Part shown: positions 17,941 to 25,337 of the stretch, piece by piece
Layout of the letters: the number at the start of each line of letters is the position of its first letter
How positions within the stretch are numbered: the stretch's first letter is position 1
Assembly: GCF_001418325.1 (NCBI RefSeq)
Contig: NZ_LIPN01000246.1
Span: 1 to 40,209, forward strand
Direction of reading: 5' to 3'
DNA length: 40,209 bases
Source of the DNA: Streptomyces atriruber
GTDB taxonomy: Bacteria; Actinomycetota; Actinomycetes; Streptomycetales; Streptomycetaceae
Program-made: the position numbers and the translations under genes
The notes under the pieces: model-generated
What the model saw: the letters and a program-made list of their open reading frames with translations, nothing else
What the model was told of the DNA's origin: nothing
The model's database searches: none

Positions 17941-17989
17941 GAGGATCCCCCGACATCGGTTCCGGCCGCCCGCACGACGTGCGCGCGGC

Positions 17990-18026
17990 TCTGCGCACGC
18001 CGTGAGGTCGGCACGGCGTGCGCAGA
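17990..18026 (-). terminator. Terminator hairpin after the LPMO gene
   Basis: A perfect 15-bp stem, TCTGCGCACGCCGTG pairing with CACGGCGTGCGCAGA around a seven-base loop. It starts 40 bases after the LPMO stop in its direction of transcription and lies before the DUF3592 gene. Confidence 0.8.
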
Positions 18027-18065
18027 ACCTACCCGTGGGGTGTGGGGAAGATCCTCAAGCATTCC

Positions 18066-18668
18066 TCAGAACTTGACGTCCGAGCAGGCGTAGAACGCGT
18101 TCGACGTGTCCGCGACCGTCCAGACGGCGACGATCACGTGGTGGCCGCTGCGACCGCCGGGGATCGTGCCGCTGTGCGAGAGGGTCGCGGGCGGCTGCTG
18201 GCTGTTGTACGGCACATTGAGGAACGGCGTGGTCTCCAGGGCGGACCTGGTCACCGCCTTGCTGTCGTCCCAGCCCTGCTTGGTGATGTAGTACTTGAAA
18301 TCCGTGGTGCGGTGGCGAGCGGTGAACTGCCATCGGAACGTGTAGCTCTGACCACCGCTCACCTGCGTCGTCGGCCATGCTCCGCCGCCCGGCGTCTTGG
18401 GCGAGTTGAGCTGGTCGAACCCGGCGATGCCCGCCGAACAGATCTTGCCGTCGGCAGGACCCGCGGCCGGGAAGCCCTTGGGACCCTCGACGCTCTGCGG
18501 CTCGTACTGGATGGAGCCGCAGTTGGACACCACGCCCTTGGCGCAGTTGATCTGCCGGCTGGCCGGCAGATCCGTGTAGCCGTGGCTGCTGGCGCCCCCG
18601 GCGGAGAGCGCGAACGCGCCGACCGTGCCGAGGCCGACCATGGCCGCGTACATCTTCTTGTTTCGCAT
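18066..18668 (-). CDS. lpmP: AA10 copper lytic polysaccharide monooxygenase (chitin/cellulose-active)
   Basis: 200 residues. A 28-residue signal peptide ends ASS before HGYTDLPASR, so the mature protein begins with His29, the copper-binding histidine-brace residue. The second copper ligand is H119 in FTARHRTTD, and F192 in NAFYAC occupies the usual axial position. Paired cysteines (ACA.., CGS, CSA, CSD) fit the AA10 disulfides. There is no extra carbohydrate-binding module. LPMOs cleave chitin or cellulose oxidatively. Its position about 5 kb from cslA-glxA matches the Streptomyces LPMO LpmP, reported to be needed for development and glycan deposition; that assignment is from recalled synteny. 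A DasR-type site lies 50 bases upstream. Confidence 0.93.
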   Translation of the reverse strand: MRNKKMYAAMVGLGTVGAFALSAGGASSHGYTDLPASRQINCAKGVVSNCGSIQYEPQSVEGPKGFPAAGPADGKICSAGIAGFDQLNSPKTPGGGAWPTTQVSGGQSYTFRWQFTARHRTTDFKYYITKQGWDDSKAVTRSALETTPFLNVPYNSQQPPATLSHSGTIPGGRSGHHVIVAVWTVADTSNAFYACSDVKF

Positions 18669-18713
18669 GTGCCGCTCCTGCCGAACGTGGGAGTTCCGTG
18701 GGACGTGCGCGCA

Positions 18714-18731
18714 CTGCGGTCTAGACCAAGT
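18714..18731 (-). promoter_or_regulatory. DasR-responsive element (dre)-like operator
   Basis: GGTCTAGACC, a perfect 10-base palindrome (18718-18727) in the context TTGGTCTAGACCG on the LPMO strand, about 50 bases before its start codon. It matches the core of the GlcNAc-responsive DasR consensus, which controls chitinolytic genes in Streptomyces, and predicts derepression by amino-sugar phosphates. Confidence 0.8.
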
Positions 18732-18745
18732 TCAGATTATTGCCG

Positions 18746-19417
18746 TTAGTTGAACATGTCCATACCAATCGTGGAGAGGATCCGTCCGCATCGCCGACGC
18801 GAGGTCTCCACGAGTTCACCGTTGGGTCCGTCGTTCGTCGCGAGCCAGGCCGCGGCCTCCTCCGACGTCCGACCGCCCGCCAACTGCCGCTCCATCAAAC
18901 GCTGTTCGCGTACCTCTCCAGGTGAGTCGAGGTACCAGCACTCCCCCATCAGCCCCCGCGCCTCGCGCCAGCCGGGCAGATCGCAGGCGAGATAGTTCCC
19001 CTCGGTGACCACCAGCCGGGCGGCCGGGGCGACGCGGTGCCGGGCCGCGATCGGTTCGTGGAGCGTGCGGTCGTAATCGGGTACGTAGATGTCGTGCGCC
19101 GGATCGTCGAGCACCCGGCGCAGCAGCGCGACGTACCCCGCCACGTCGAAGCTGGGCTCCGAACCCTTCCGGCCGGTCAGGCCGAGCCGCGCCAACTGGT
19201 CGTTGGAGAGGTGGAAGCCGTCCAGCGGCAGATAGGCGGCGCTCTCGCCGATCCGCTCGACCAGGGCCCGCGCGAGCGTGGACTTGCCGGTGCCGGGCGG
19301 ACCCGCGATGCCCAGGACGGCGCGCGGGACACCGTCCGCCAGCCGCCGGGCGTCGGCGGCGAGCGCCGCGAGGCCGGTCGCCTCCCCGGCCCTCCTCATG
19401 TCATCGGTGTTCTCCAT
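18746..19417 (-). CDS. P-loop nucleoside/nucleotide kinase family protein (uridine kinase-like)
   Basis: 223 residues. Walker A GPPGTGKST at 39-47, then YLPLDGFHLSND (a uridine-kinase/PRK-type substrate motif), GLTGRKGSEPSFD, and VVTEGNYLA with a lid-like region rich in arginine. This matches the cytosolic nucleoside/fructose kinase-like family related to uridine kinase and pantothenate kinase; true substrate unknown. ATG 19417 overlaps the SPFH gene by 17 bases; ATG 19399, just after the SPFH stop, is an alternative. The overlap suggests co-transcription with the SPFH membrane protein. Confidence 0.88.
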   Translation of the reverse strand: MENTDDMRRAGEATGLAALAADARRLADGVPRAVLGIAGPPGTGKSTLARALVERIGESAAYLPLDGFHLSNDQLARLGLTGRKGSEPSFDVAGYVALLRRVLDDPAHDIYVPDYDRTLHEPIAARHRVAPAARLVVTEGNYLACDLPGWREARGLMGECWYLDSPGEVREQRLMERQLAGGRTSEEAAAWLATNDGPNGELVETSRRRCGRILSTIGMDMFN

Positions 19418-20567
19418 GGCCCGTATAGAACGCCACCGTCAGGTCCTTCACCAAAGCCTTGCGCTCGTAGTCGTCCAGCTCCACCAGCCCCCGGGTGGTC
19501 AGCCGCGTCACCGTGTCCTCGACCGAGTCGACCACCGAGGTCAGGACGGTGTCGCGGTGCCGCGCATCGAGGGCTGCGACCCGGCGGCGCTGCATCACGG
19601 CGGCGACCTCGGGGGCGTACTCGATGCGGGACGGCTGCACCGAGAACACCTCGACGCCCACCGCCTCCGCGTCCGCGGCGAGCGCCCGGGTCAGCGCGGA
19701 GCCGACGGCGTCGGCGTCGCGCAGGGTCGGGCCGTCGTCGTGGAAGGCGTCTGCGGGCAGCCGCGAGAGGACCCGGGCCGTCGTCGCCTCCACGCACTCC
19801 CGCAGATACTCCTGGTGGTCCTCGACCGCGAGCGTCGCCCGCGCCGGGTCCTTCACCCGCCACACGACGAGGAGCACGACGCGCAGGGCCACGCCGCCGC
19901 GGTCCACGGCCGGCATCGGCTCGCTCCGCCAGTGCCGCAGCCGTACGTCGACACGGCGCCGCAGCAGCAGCGGGTTCACCCACATCAGGCCGGTGCGGCG
20001 GACCGTGCCCCGGTAGCGGCCGAAGAGGCTGAGCACCCAGGCCCGGCCCACCCGGCCGCGGGCCAGACCGCCGAACCCGAAGAGACCGAGCGTCCCCGAC
20101 CCGGCCAGCGACGCCCACTGCGCGGCGCCGAGACCGGCCCCCTCGTACCCCGGCAGCCCCGTCACCCGCAGCGCGGGCTCGGGCAGCACCCCCGCCCACC
20201 ACAGCGAGAGCACGCACCCGGCGACACCCGCGCAGCCGCCGAGCACCCCGGCGAAGCCGGGCAGGACGCGCGCCCGCCGCGGCACGAGGGCCGGGTCGAC
20301 GTCGGGCACGGGCCGGGCGACCGGCGCGGTCACGTACGGCGTGCTCCGCCGCGTCACCCGCGGCTGCTCCCCCGACCCCTGCCTGCGCCGCACCACGGCG
20401 GGCGCGAGCGGCACGCCCGTCGCGTCGTCCGGGTCGTCGCGGAAGAGCAGGTGCACGGGGATCTCGGTGGTGGCCTCGCTCCGGATCACCCGTGGCGACC
20501 GCGCGGCCGGCTCGGGCGCCCCGTCGGCCTGCGGGGACTCTGGCTGTGAAGCTGCCGTCGCGCTCAT
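19401..20567 (-). CDS. SPFH (band 7/stomatin-like) domain membrane protein
   Basis: 388 residues. A proline-rich cytoplasmic N-terminus of about 100 residues, two hydrophobic segments (about 105-130 and 150-175), then an SPFH domain: GTVRRTGLMWVNPLLLRRRVDVRLRHW, VDRGGVALRVVLLVVWRVKDPARATLAVEDHQEYLRECVEATTARVLSRLP, and EVFSVQPSRIEYAPEVAAVMQRRRVAALDARHRDTVL. SPFH proteins form oligomeric membrane microdomain scaffolds. The position beside the NlpC/P60 protein and about 3 kb from cslA suggests organisation of the tip-glycan machinery; this is inference. Similar SPFH genes accompany cslA in other streptomycetes as far as I recall. Confidence 0.88.
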   Translation of the reverse strand: MSATAASQPESPQADGAPEPAARSPRVIRSEATTEIPVHLLFRDDPDDATGVPLAPAVVRRRQGSGEQPRVTRRSTPYVTAPVARPVPDVDPALVPRRARVLPGFAGVLGGCAGVAGCVLSLWWAGVLPEPALRVTGLPGYEGAGLGAAQWASLAGSGTLGLFGFGGLARGRVGRAWVLSLFGRYRGTVRRTGLMWVNPLLLRRRVDVRLRHWRSEPMPAVDRGGVALRVVLLVVWRVKDPARATLAVEDHQEYLRECVEATTARVLSRLPADAFHDDGPTLRDADAVGSALTRALAADAEAVGVEVFSVQPSRIEYAPEVAAVMQRRRVAALDARHRDTVLTSVVDSVEDTVTRLTTRGLVELDDYERKALVKDLTVAFYTGHGEHR

Positions 20568-20609
20568 CCGTGCCTCCGACTCGTTCGGGCCTCGATCTCT
20601 TTCGTGCTC

Positions 20610-20672
20610 GCACCGCTCGCCGGCACACCCGCGCCCCTCACCGGCACACCCGCCCCGCTCACCGGAACAACC
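20610..20672. repeat. Three imperfect 21-bp tandem repeats
   Basis: Units at 20610-20630, 20631-20651 and 20652-20672 share the pattern GC.CC.CTC.CCGGCACACCC; the third reads CCGGAACAACC. They cover the stop codon of the NlpC/P60 gene (20659-20661) and most of the gap before the SPFH gene. They may reflect slippage and could vary in copy number between strains. Confidence 0.7.
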
Positions 20673-21996
20673 GCCGCCACGTCTCCGGCCCCGGATGGCC
20701 GTCGGCCGCCGCGCCCCGCCAGCCCTGGGCCCGCTGGAACGCCTCCACGTTGCGCCGGTCGCTCTCGCTCCAGACCGGCCCCGGACCCCGCGCGTAGTGC
20801 TTGCCGAAGCCCTTCTTCACCAGCTGCCTGCCGAGCCGCTCGACCGCCGGGTGCGAGCGGCCCGGCCGGAACACGTCCCGGCCCGGGTAGCCGGGCGCCG
20901 GCGCACTACGCCCCGCGCTGCCACCGGCCCCGGGCGCGCCGGCCGCCGGGATGTCCCGGCCCTTCCCCTTCATCAGATACGCCCACGTCGTCGGCCCCGG
21001 CAGGCCGTCCGCGTCCTGGCCCCGCCAGCCCTGCGCCCGCTGGAACGCCTGCGTCGCCCTGCGATCCGCGTCGCTCCAGCGCGGCCCCGGCCCCGACCGG
21101 TAGAAGCGCTTGCCGCCCCGGGCGACCAGCGCCTTGCCGAGCCGCGTCACGTACGTGTTGTTCGCCCCAGGCCCGAAGGACCCCGCGCCCGGGTACCGCG
21201 TCGAGGCGGGGCCCGACGTGCCCGAGCCGCCCGGCGAGCCGCCGCCCACGCCCTTGTAGCGATAGGCCAGATAGCTGTTCCGGTTGGTCCAGTAGGCATA
21301 GGGAGTGGCCTGTTTCCTGGCGTGCGGACGTGCCTGTTCGTACGCGATGTAATGCGTGTGCGTGTAGTCCGTCCAGCCCCCGAAAAGGGTCACGTGCGAG
21401 CCCTTGTTGGGGTCCGCAGGGTTATGGAACAGAAGAATGTCGCCGGGCTGCAGATCGTCCTTGGCAATACGCACGGCATAGGTGCCGAGGCTGCCCGTCC
21501 ATTCGTTTCCACTCAGGTTCCAGGCCATCGAGACAAAGCCCGAGCAGTCCTGCCGGTAGCCGTCGGACCAGTACGTGTCCATGCTGTACGGCACCTTCGC
21601 CGCGACCCACTTCTTGGCCCGGTTGATGATCGCCGTCCGGGTGGTCGCCCGGACGGCGGCTGCTCCCGGCGGGCCCGGTGCCGCGGTGACCGAGCGGCCG
21701 TGCAGCGGGCTCGTGCCGCCCTGCGGGGTGCCGGGGCCGTCGTCCGCCGGGACCGCGCCGGTACCCGCCAGGTGGCCCCCCACCTCGGCGGATGCCGTCG
21801 CGGGCAGCGTCTGGCCGCCGAGCACGGTGCCCGCCGCCGCGGCGAGGACGAGGGCGCGGCGCGCGCCGTGCGCCGCGGGATGGCCGCCGAGCCGCAGGGG
21901 CAGAGCGTGCGGCGCCGTGCGCCGCCAGTGAATACAGCCGGGACAGTCGCAGTCGCTCTCGGGGGTGAATTCCTCGAATACCGGAGCGTCCTCCAT
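20659..21996 (-). CDS. NlpC/P60-like endopeptidase with two peptidoglycan-binding repeats
   Basis: 445 residues. The N-terminus carries a cysteine cluster (CDCPGC, residues 16-21) before the hydrophobic export segment (about 47-70, ending ATASA). Next is an NlpC/P60-like fold with C151 in RQDCSGFVSMAWNL and H201 in GSHVTLFGGW, then two PG-binding_1 repeats (about 275-350 and 375-445), each with WS..DRR..AFQRAQGWRG...DG.PGP.TW. It would cut or remodel peptidoglycan outside the membrane. Upstream frame is open, but ATG 21996 has AGGGG six bases before it. It sits upstream of the SPFH gene and about 1.4 kb before cslA, so a role in letting the CslA glycan through the wall is plausible. Confidence 0.9.
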   Translation of the reverse strand: MEDAPVFEEFTPESDCDCPGCIHWRRTAPHALPLRLGGHPAAHGARRALVLAAAAGTVLGGQTLPATASAEVGGHLAGTGAVPADDGPGTPQGGTSPLHGRSVTAAPGPPGAAAVRATTRTAIINRAKKWVAAKVPYSMDTYWSDGYRQDCSGFVSMAWNLSGNEWTGSLGTYAVRIAKDDLQPGDILLFHNPADPNKGSHVTLFGGWTDYTHTHYIAYEQARPHARKQATPYAYWTNRNSYLAYRYKGVGGGSPGGSGTSGPASTRYPGAGSFGPGANNTYVTRLGKALVARGGKRFYRSGPGPRWSDADRRATQAFQRAQGWRGQDADGLPGPTTWAYLMKGKGRDIPAAGAPGAGGSAGRSAPAPGYPGRDVFRPGRSHPAVERLGRQLVKKGFGKHYARGPGPVWSESDRRNVEAFQRAQGWRGAAADGHPGPETWRRLFR

Positions 21997-22204
21997 GCGA
22001 TTCCCCTCACACCCCAGAAAAGAATGTTCGCGCATCTGCACGTCCGCCAGTTTCTCAACCGTCCCGGGATACCGCATGTTGACGGTCCGAATGATGCACC
22101 GGCCCCGCCCGCGGCCCTCCCCGGCGCCTCCCGGCCCCGGCGGGGCGGCCGCCGGGTGGTCCTGAGCACCCCCCGACATCCGGTAGAGTTCTCCAGGTCA
22201 GCAG

Positions 22205-22278
22205 GCGCCGCTAGCTCAGTTGGTTAGAGCAGCTGACTCTTAATCAGCGGGTCCGGGGTTCGAGTCCCTGGCGGCGCA
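22205..22278 (+). tRNA. tRNA-Lys (CUU anticodon), copy 2
   Basis: Identical over all 74 bases to the copy at 12642-12715: acceptor GCGCCGC/GCGGCGC, anticodon loop CTCTTAA, TTCGAGT loop, no encoded CCA. The identity extends seven to eight bases upstream (GTCAGCAG) and one base downstream. TAGAGT at about 22189 is a possible -10 element. Confidence 0.97.
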
Positions 22279-22285
22279 CAGACAG

Positions 22286-22317
22286 CGAAGGCCCTCCGTT
22301 CACGCGGAGGGCCTTCG
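22286..22317 (+). terminator. tRNA-Lys copy 2 terminator
   Basis: A 13-bp perfect stem (CGAAGGCCCTCCG with CGGAGGGCCTTCG) around a six-base loop, eight bases after the tRNA. Its sequence differs from the copy 1 terminator, so the two tRNA units are not a recent block duplication of the flanks. Confidence 0.88.
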
Positions 22318-22368
22318 TCGTTCCGGCAGGGGGCCGACCCCCCGTCCGCATACCGCTACCGTGTCGCC

Positions 22369-23082
22369 ATGGCGCGAGACATCCAGGAGCGGATCAAGAA
22401 GCTGATCATCGATTCGAGGCTGCCCTCCGGGGCCTCGCTGCCGACCGAGCCCGAGCTGATGGAGCGCCTGGGGGTCAGCAGGAACTCCGTGCGGGAGGCC
22501 CTCAAGGCGCTCCAGGCCATGGGCATCGTGGAGATCCGGCACGGTTTCGGTACGTACGTCGGCCCGATGTCGGTCGCACCGATGATCGAGGGCCTCGCCT
22601 TCCGCACGGTCGCGGGCCACTACCGCGGTGAGGACAGCCTGCTCCAGCTCCTGGAGTTGCGGGAGGCCGTGGAGACGGGGCTCATCGCGCGCCTCGCGGG
22701 CCGCGTACCGGACGGTGACCTGGCCGAACTCGACGCGCTCGTCGCACGGATGGAGGCCGAGGCGGCGTCCGCGGAGGGCGCCGTGCACGCCGAGACAGAC
22801 CGTGCGTTTCACGCCACGCTGTACCGCTGTCTCGGAAACACCCTCCTCGGCGAGGTTCTGGAGGCTTTTTGGGACGCTTTTCACCGAGTCCGGACGGACC
22901 TGGTGGACGTACCGCAGGACCCCAAGATCACCTGCCGTCAGCATCGCGAGATCCTGGAGGCGGTGCGCTCGGGTGACGCCCTCCGCGCTGAGCAGGCCAT
23001 ACGCGAGCACTTCGGCAACATCCGGACCCGTCTGGGCTCACCCGCCCCAGCAGACGCCCCAAATCGCTCGTATGACCGGTAA
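22369..23082 (+). CDS. FadR-subfamily GntR transcriptional regulator
   Basis: 237 residues. N-terminal winged helix: IQERIKKLIIDSRLPSGASLPTEPELMERLGVSRNSVREALKALQAMGIVEIRHGFGTYV, then an all-helical FCD effector domain with LLELREAVETGLIARLA, AETDRAFHATLYRCLGN and CRQHREILEAVRSGDALRAEQAIREHF, whose Asp and His residues usually bind a metal. FadR/FCD regulators respond to carboxylates. It lies just upstream of cslA, about 300 bases before its start and in the same direction; control of cslA is possible but unproven. Start ATG 22369 fits the family's N-terminus. Confidence 0.92.
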   Translation: MARDIQERIKKLIIDSRLPSGASLPTEPELMERLGVSRNSVREALKALQAMGIVEIRHGFGTYVGPMSVAPMIEGLAFRTVAGHYRGEDSLLQLLELREAVETGLIARLAGRVPDGDLAELDALVARMEAEAASAEGAVHAETDRAFHATLYRCLGNTLLGEVLEAFWDAFHRVRTDLVDVPQDPKITCRQHREILEAVRSGDALRAEQAIREHFGNIRTRLGSPAPADAPNRSYDR

Positions 23083-23381
23083 ACCCCTTGTTTCGCTCTT
23101 GCGATCATGCCGTAAGGCGTAGAACCCTGTCCTGGAGCCATTGGCTCTCATGAGGCGGGCGATACGGGGCAGTTGGGGGCCCGAGACGACCGCGGCGGGA
23201 CAGGGACGGGGGTCCCGTTCATGAAGCGATGTCGAGGGGGGCATCATGCAACCGGAAGGTCGTCGTTCCATGTCTAAGGAGACGGTGGCCTGCGACTGAT
23301 GCGTTCGTGAAGGCCCAGGGGGACCGGAGCGGACGGAACGACCTACTAACACGCGGGGGACCGCGTGCGGGGGGATGACTC
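23083..23381 (+). promoter_or_regulatory. Leader/promoter region upstream of cslA
   Basis: 299 bases with no credible gene. A sigma-70-like pair, CTTGCG near 23098 and TAGAAC near 23119 (16-base spacer), could drive the cslA-glxA operon with a leader of about 250 nt. The 3' end of the leader carries a perfect hairpin at 23352-23369 just before the ribosome-binding site, listed separately. Promoter call is weak. Confidence 0.35.
23352..23369 (+). promoter_or_regulatory. GGGA-tetraloop hairpin abutting the cslA ribosome-binding site
   Basis: CACGCGG-GGGA-CCGCGTG, a perfect 7-bp GC-rich stem ending two bases before the GGGGGGA Shine-Dalgarno and 12 bases before the ATG. It could influence translation initiation of cslA. 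It is not followed by a T-tract, so it is not a typical terminator. Confidence 0.5.
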
Positions 23382-25337
23382 ATGGCGTCGACGCCGACGG
23401 GCGCGCGGCAGAACGACCCATCCGAGACGACACAGCTCAGGGTGCCGTCGCACAGGACGGGTGGGTTCCGAAGAATCAAGAAGACCCTGCCGCGGTACGA
23501 CTACGAGCACTACAGCCGGCTCGCCGGGCCGCTGACGCAGCCCGACCCGAGCAAGCCGTACAAGGTGAAGTACCGCTCGCTGCTCTCGCAGGAGCCGCAC
23601 AAGGTACGGGCCGCGCTCATGCTGGGAGCGGCCCCGCTGCTCTCGCTCGTGCTGCTCGGCTGGCTGCTCCAGCCCGAGCACTGGACGAAGCGGGACTACG
23701 TCGCGAACGACTGGCTGCCGGTCCTCGACGTCGTCATGCTCATATCGATCGGTCTGATCGAGTTCTTCCGCTGCATGAACGTGCTCTCGAACGCGCACGC
23801 GACGCTCGTCGCCCGCGACCCGGTCCCGGTGGTGCCCGAGACCGGCACCAGAGTCGCCTTCCTCACCTCGTTCGTGCCCGGCAAGGAGCCGATCGAGATG
23901 GTGACGAAGACGCTGGAGGCCGCGGTCAAGATCCGTCACCGCGGTCTCATGCACGTCTGGCTCCTCGACGAGGGTGACGACCCGGAGGTCAAGGAGGTCT
24001 GCCGACGGCTCGGCGTGCACCACTTCTCCCGCAAGGGCGTGGCGAAGTGGAACATGGCGAAGGGCCCGCACCGCGCCAAGACCAAGCACGGCAACTACAA
24101 CGCCTGGCTCGACGCGCACGGCGACGACTACGACTACTTCGCATCGGTCGACACCGACCACGTCCCGATGCCGAACTACCTGGAGCGGATGCTCGGCTTC
24201 TTCCGCGACGAGAACGTCGGCTTCGTCATCGGCCCGCAGGTCTACGGCAACTACGACAACTTCGTCACCAAGGCCGCCGAGTCGCAGCAGTTCCTCTTCC
24301 ACGCCTTGATCCAGCGGGCGGGCAACGCCTACGGCGCCCCGATGTTCGTCGGCACGTCCAACGCGGTGCGCATCAAGGCCCTGAAGCAGATCGGCGGCCT
24401 GTACGACTCGATCACCGAGGACATGGCGACGGGCTTCGAGATCCACCGGGCCACGAACCCGAAGACCGGCAAGAAGTGGAAGTCGGTCTACACCCCGGAC
24501 GTGCTCGCGGTCGGCGAGGGCCCCAACGCCTGGACGGACTTCTTCACCCAGCAGCTGCGCTGGTCCCGCGGAACGTACGAGACGATCCTCAAGCAGTTCT
24601 GGAAGGCGCCGTTCTCGCTGCCGCCCGGCCGTCTCTTCAACTACACGATGATGGTCATCTTCTACCCGATGTCCGCCATGAACTGGATCCTCGCGGCGCT
24701 GAGCTGTGCGCTGTTCCTGGGTCTCGGCGCGTCCGGCGTGAACATCGACCCGACCATCTGGCTGATGCTGTACGGCAACGCCTCGGCGCTGCAGATCGGC
24801 CTGTACATCTGGAACCGCAGGCACAACGTCTCCCCGCACGAGCCCGAGGGCTCCGGCGGTGTGGCGGGCATGGTGATGTCGGCGCTCTCCGCACCGGTCT
24901 ACGCGCGCTCGCTGATGGACGCCGCACTGCGCCGCAAGAGCAAGTTCGTGGTCACCCCCAAGGGCGACTCGGCGAGCCCGGACACGCTGTTCGGGACCTT
25001 CCGGATCCACCTGTTCTTCATCCTGGTCTTCGGCGCCTCGATGGCCGCCTCCTTCGTGTACGGGCACTCGCACCCCGCGATGATCACGTGGGCGACCTTC
25101 GCCCTGCTGATCACGGCCGCGCCGATCTTCGCGTGGCGGTGGGGCATGCGCCAGGACAGGAAGAAGCCCGAGCCCCCGGAGCAGACCGGGATCTCCGGGC
25201 TGCCGCCGGCCCCGGAGACGACGGTGCCGCAGCAGCGTGACGCCACGGCGCCCCTGCCGCACGCCCCGCAGCAGAAGCCCAGCTGGGCGTCGCCCGACCA
25301 GACCATGCAGATTTCCCTTGGGGGACGTAAGAAATGA
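23382..25337 (+). CDS. cslA: CslA, cellulose synthase-like glycosyltransferase (GT2)
   Basis: 651 residues. Two N-terminal membrane helices (about 78-96 and 113-130), a cytoplasmic GT2 domain with VDTDH (D257, D259), the general-base TED (345-347) and the processive motif QQLRW (390-394), then at least four C-terminal helices and a proline-rich tail. It polymerises a beta-linked glucan-like glycan from a nucleotide sugar and extrudes it at the hyphal tip. In Streptomyces CslA acts with GlxA, the next gene, whose start overlaps the cslA stop (ATGA). Recognised by the cslA-glxA-cslZ order and near full-length match to the family. ATG follows GGGGGGA. Confidence 0.96.
   Translation: MASTPTGARQNDPSETTQLRVPSHRTGGFRRIKKTLPRYDYEHYSRLAGPLTQPDPSKPYKVKYRSLLSQEPHKVRAALMLGAAPLLSLVLLGWLLQPEHWTKRDYVANDWLPVLDVVMLISIGLIEFFRCMNVLSNAHATLVARDPVPVVPETGTRVAFLTSFVPGKEPIEMVTKTLEAAVKIRHRGLMHVWLLDEGDDPEVKEVCRRLGVHHFSRKGVAKWNMAKGPHRAKTKHGNYNAWLDAHGDDYDYFASVDTDHVPMPNYLERMLGFFRDENVGFVIGPQVYGNYDNFVTKAAESQQFLFHALIQRAGNAYGAPMFVGTSNAVRIKALKQIGGLYDSITEDMATGFEIHRATNPKTGKKWKSVYTPDVLAVGEGPNAWTDFFTQQLRWSRGTYETILKQFWKAPFSLPPGRLFNYTMMVIFYPMSAMNWILAALSCALFLGLGASGVNIDPTIWLMLYGNASALQIGLYIWNRRHNVSPHEPEGSGGVAGMVMSALSAPVYARSLMDAALRRKSKFVVTPKGDSASPDTLFGTFRIHLFFILVFGASMAASFVYGHSHPAMITWATFALLITAAPIFAWRWGMRQDRKKPEPPEQTGISGLPPAPETTVPQQRDATAPLPHAPQQKPSWASPDQTMQISLGGRKK

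Noticed and set aside
22205..22278. tRNA-Lys as an integration (att) site of a mobile element
   Set aside because: No integrase, excisionase or replication gene is nearby, and the repeat is a whole functional tRNA rather than a 3' fragment.
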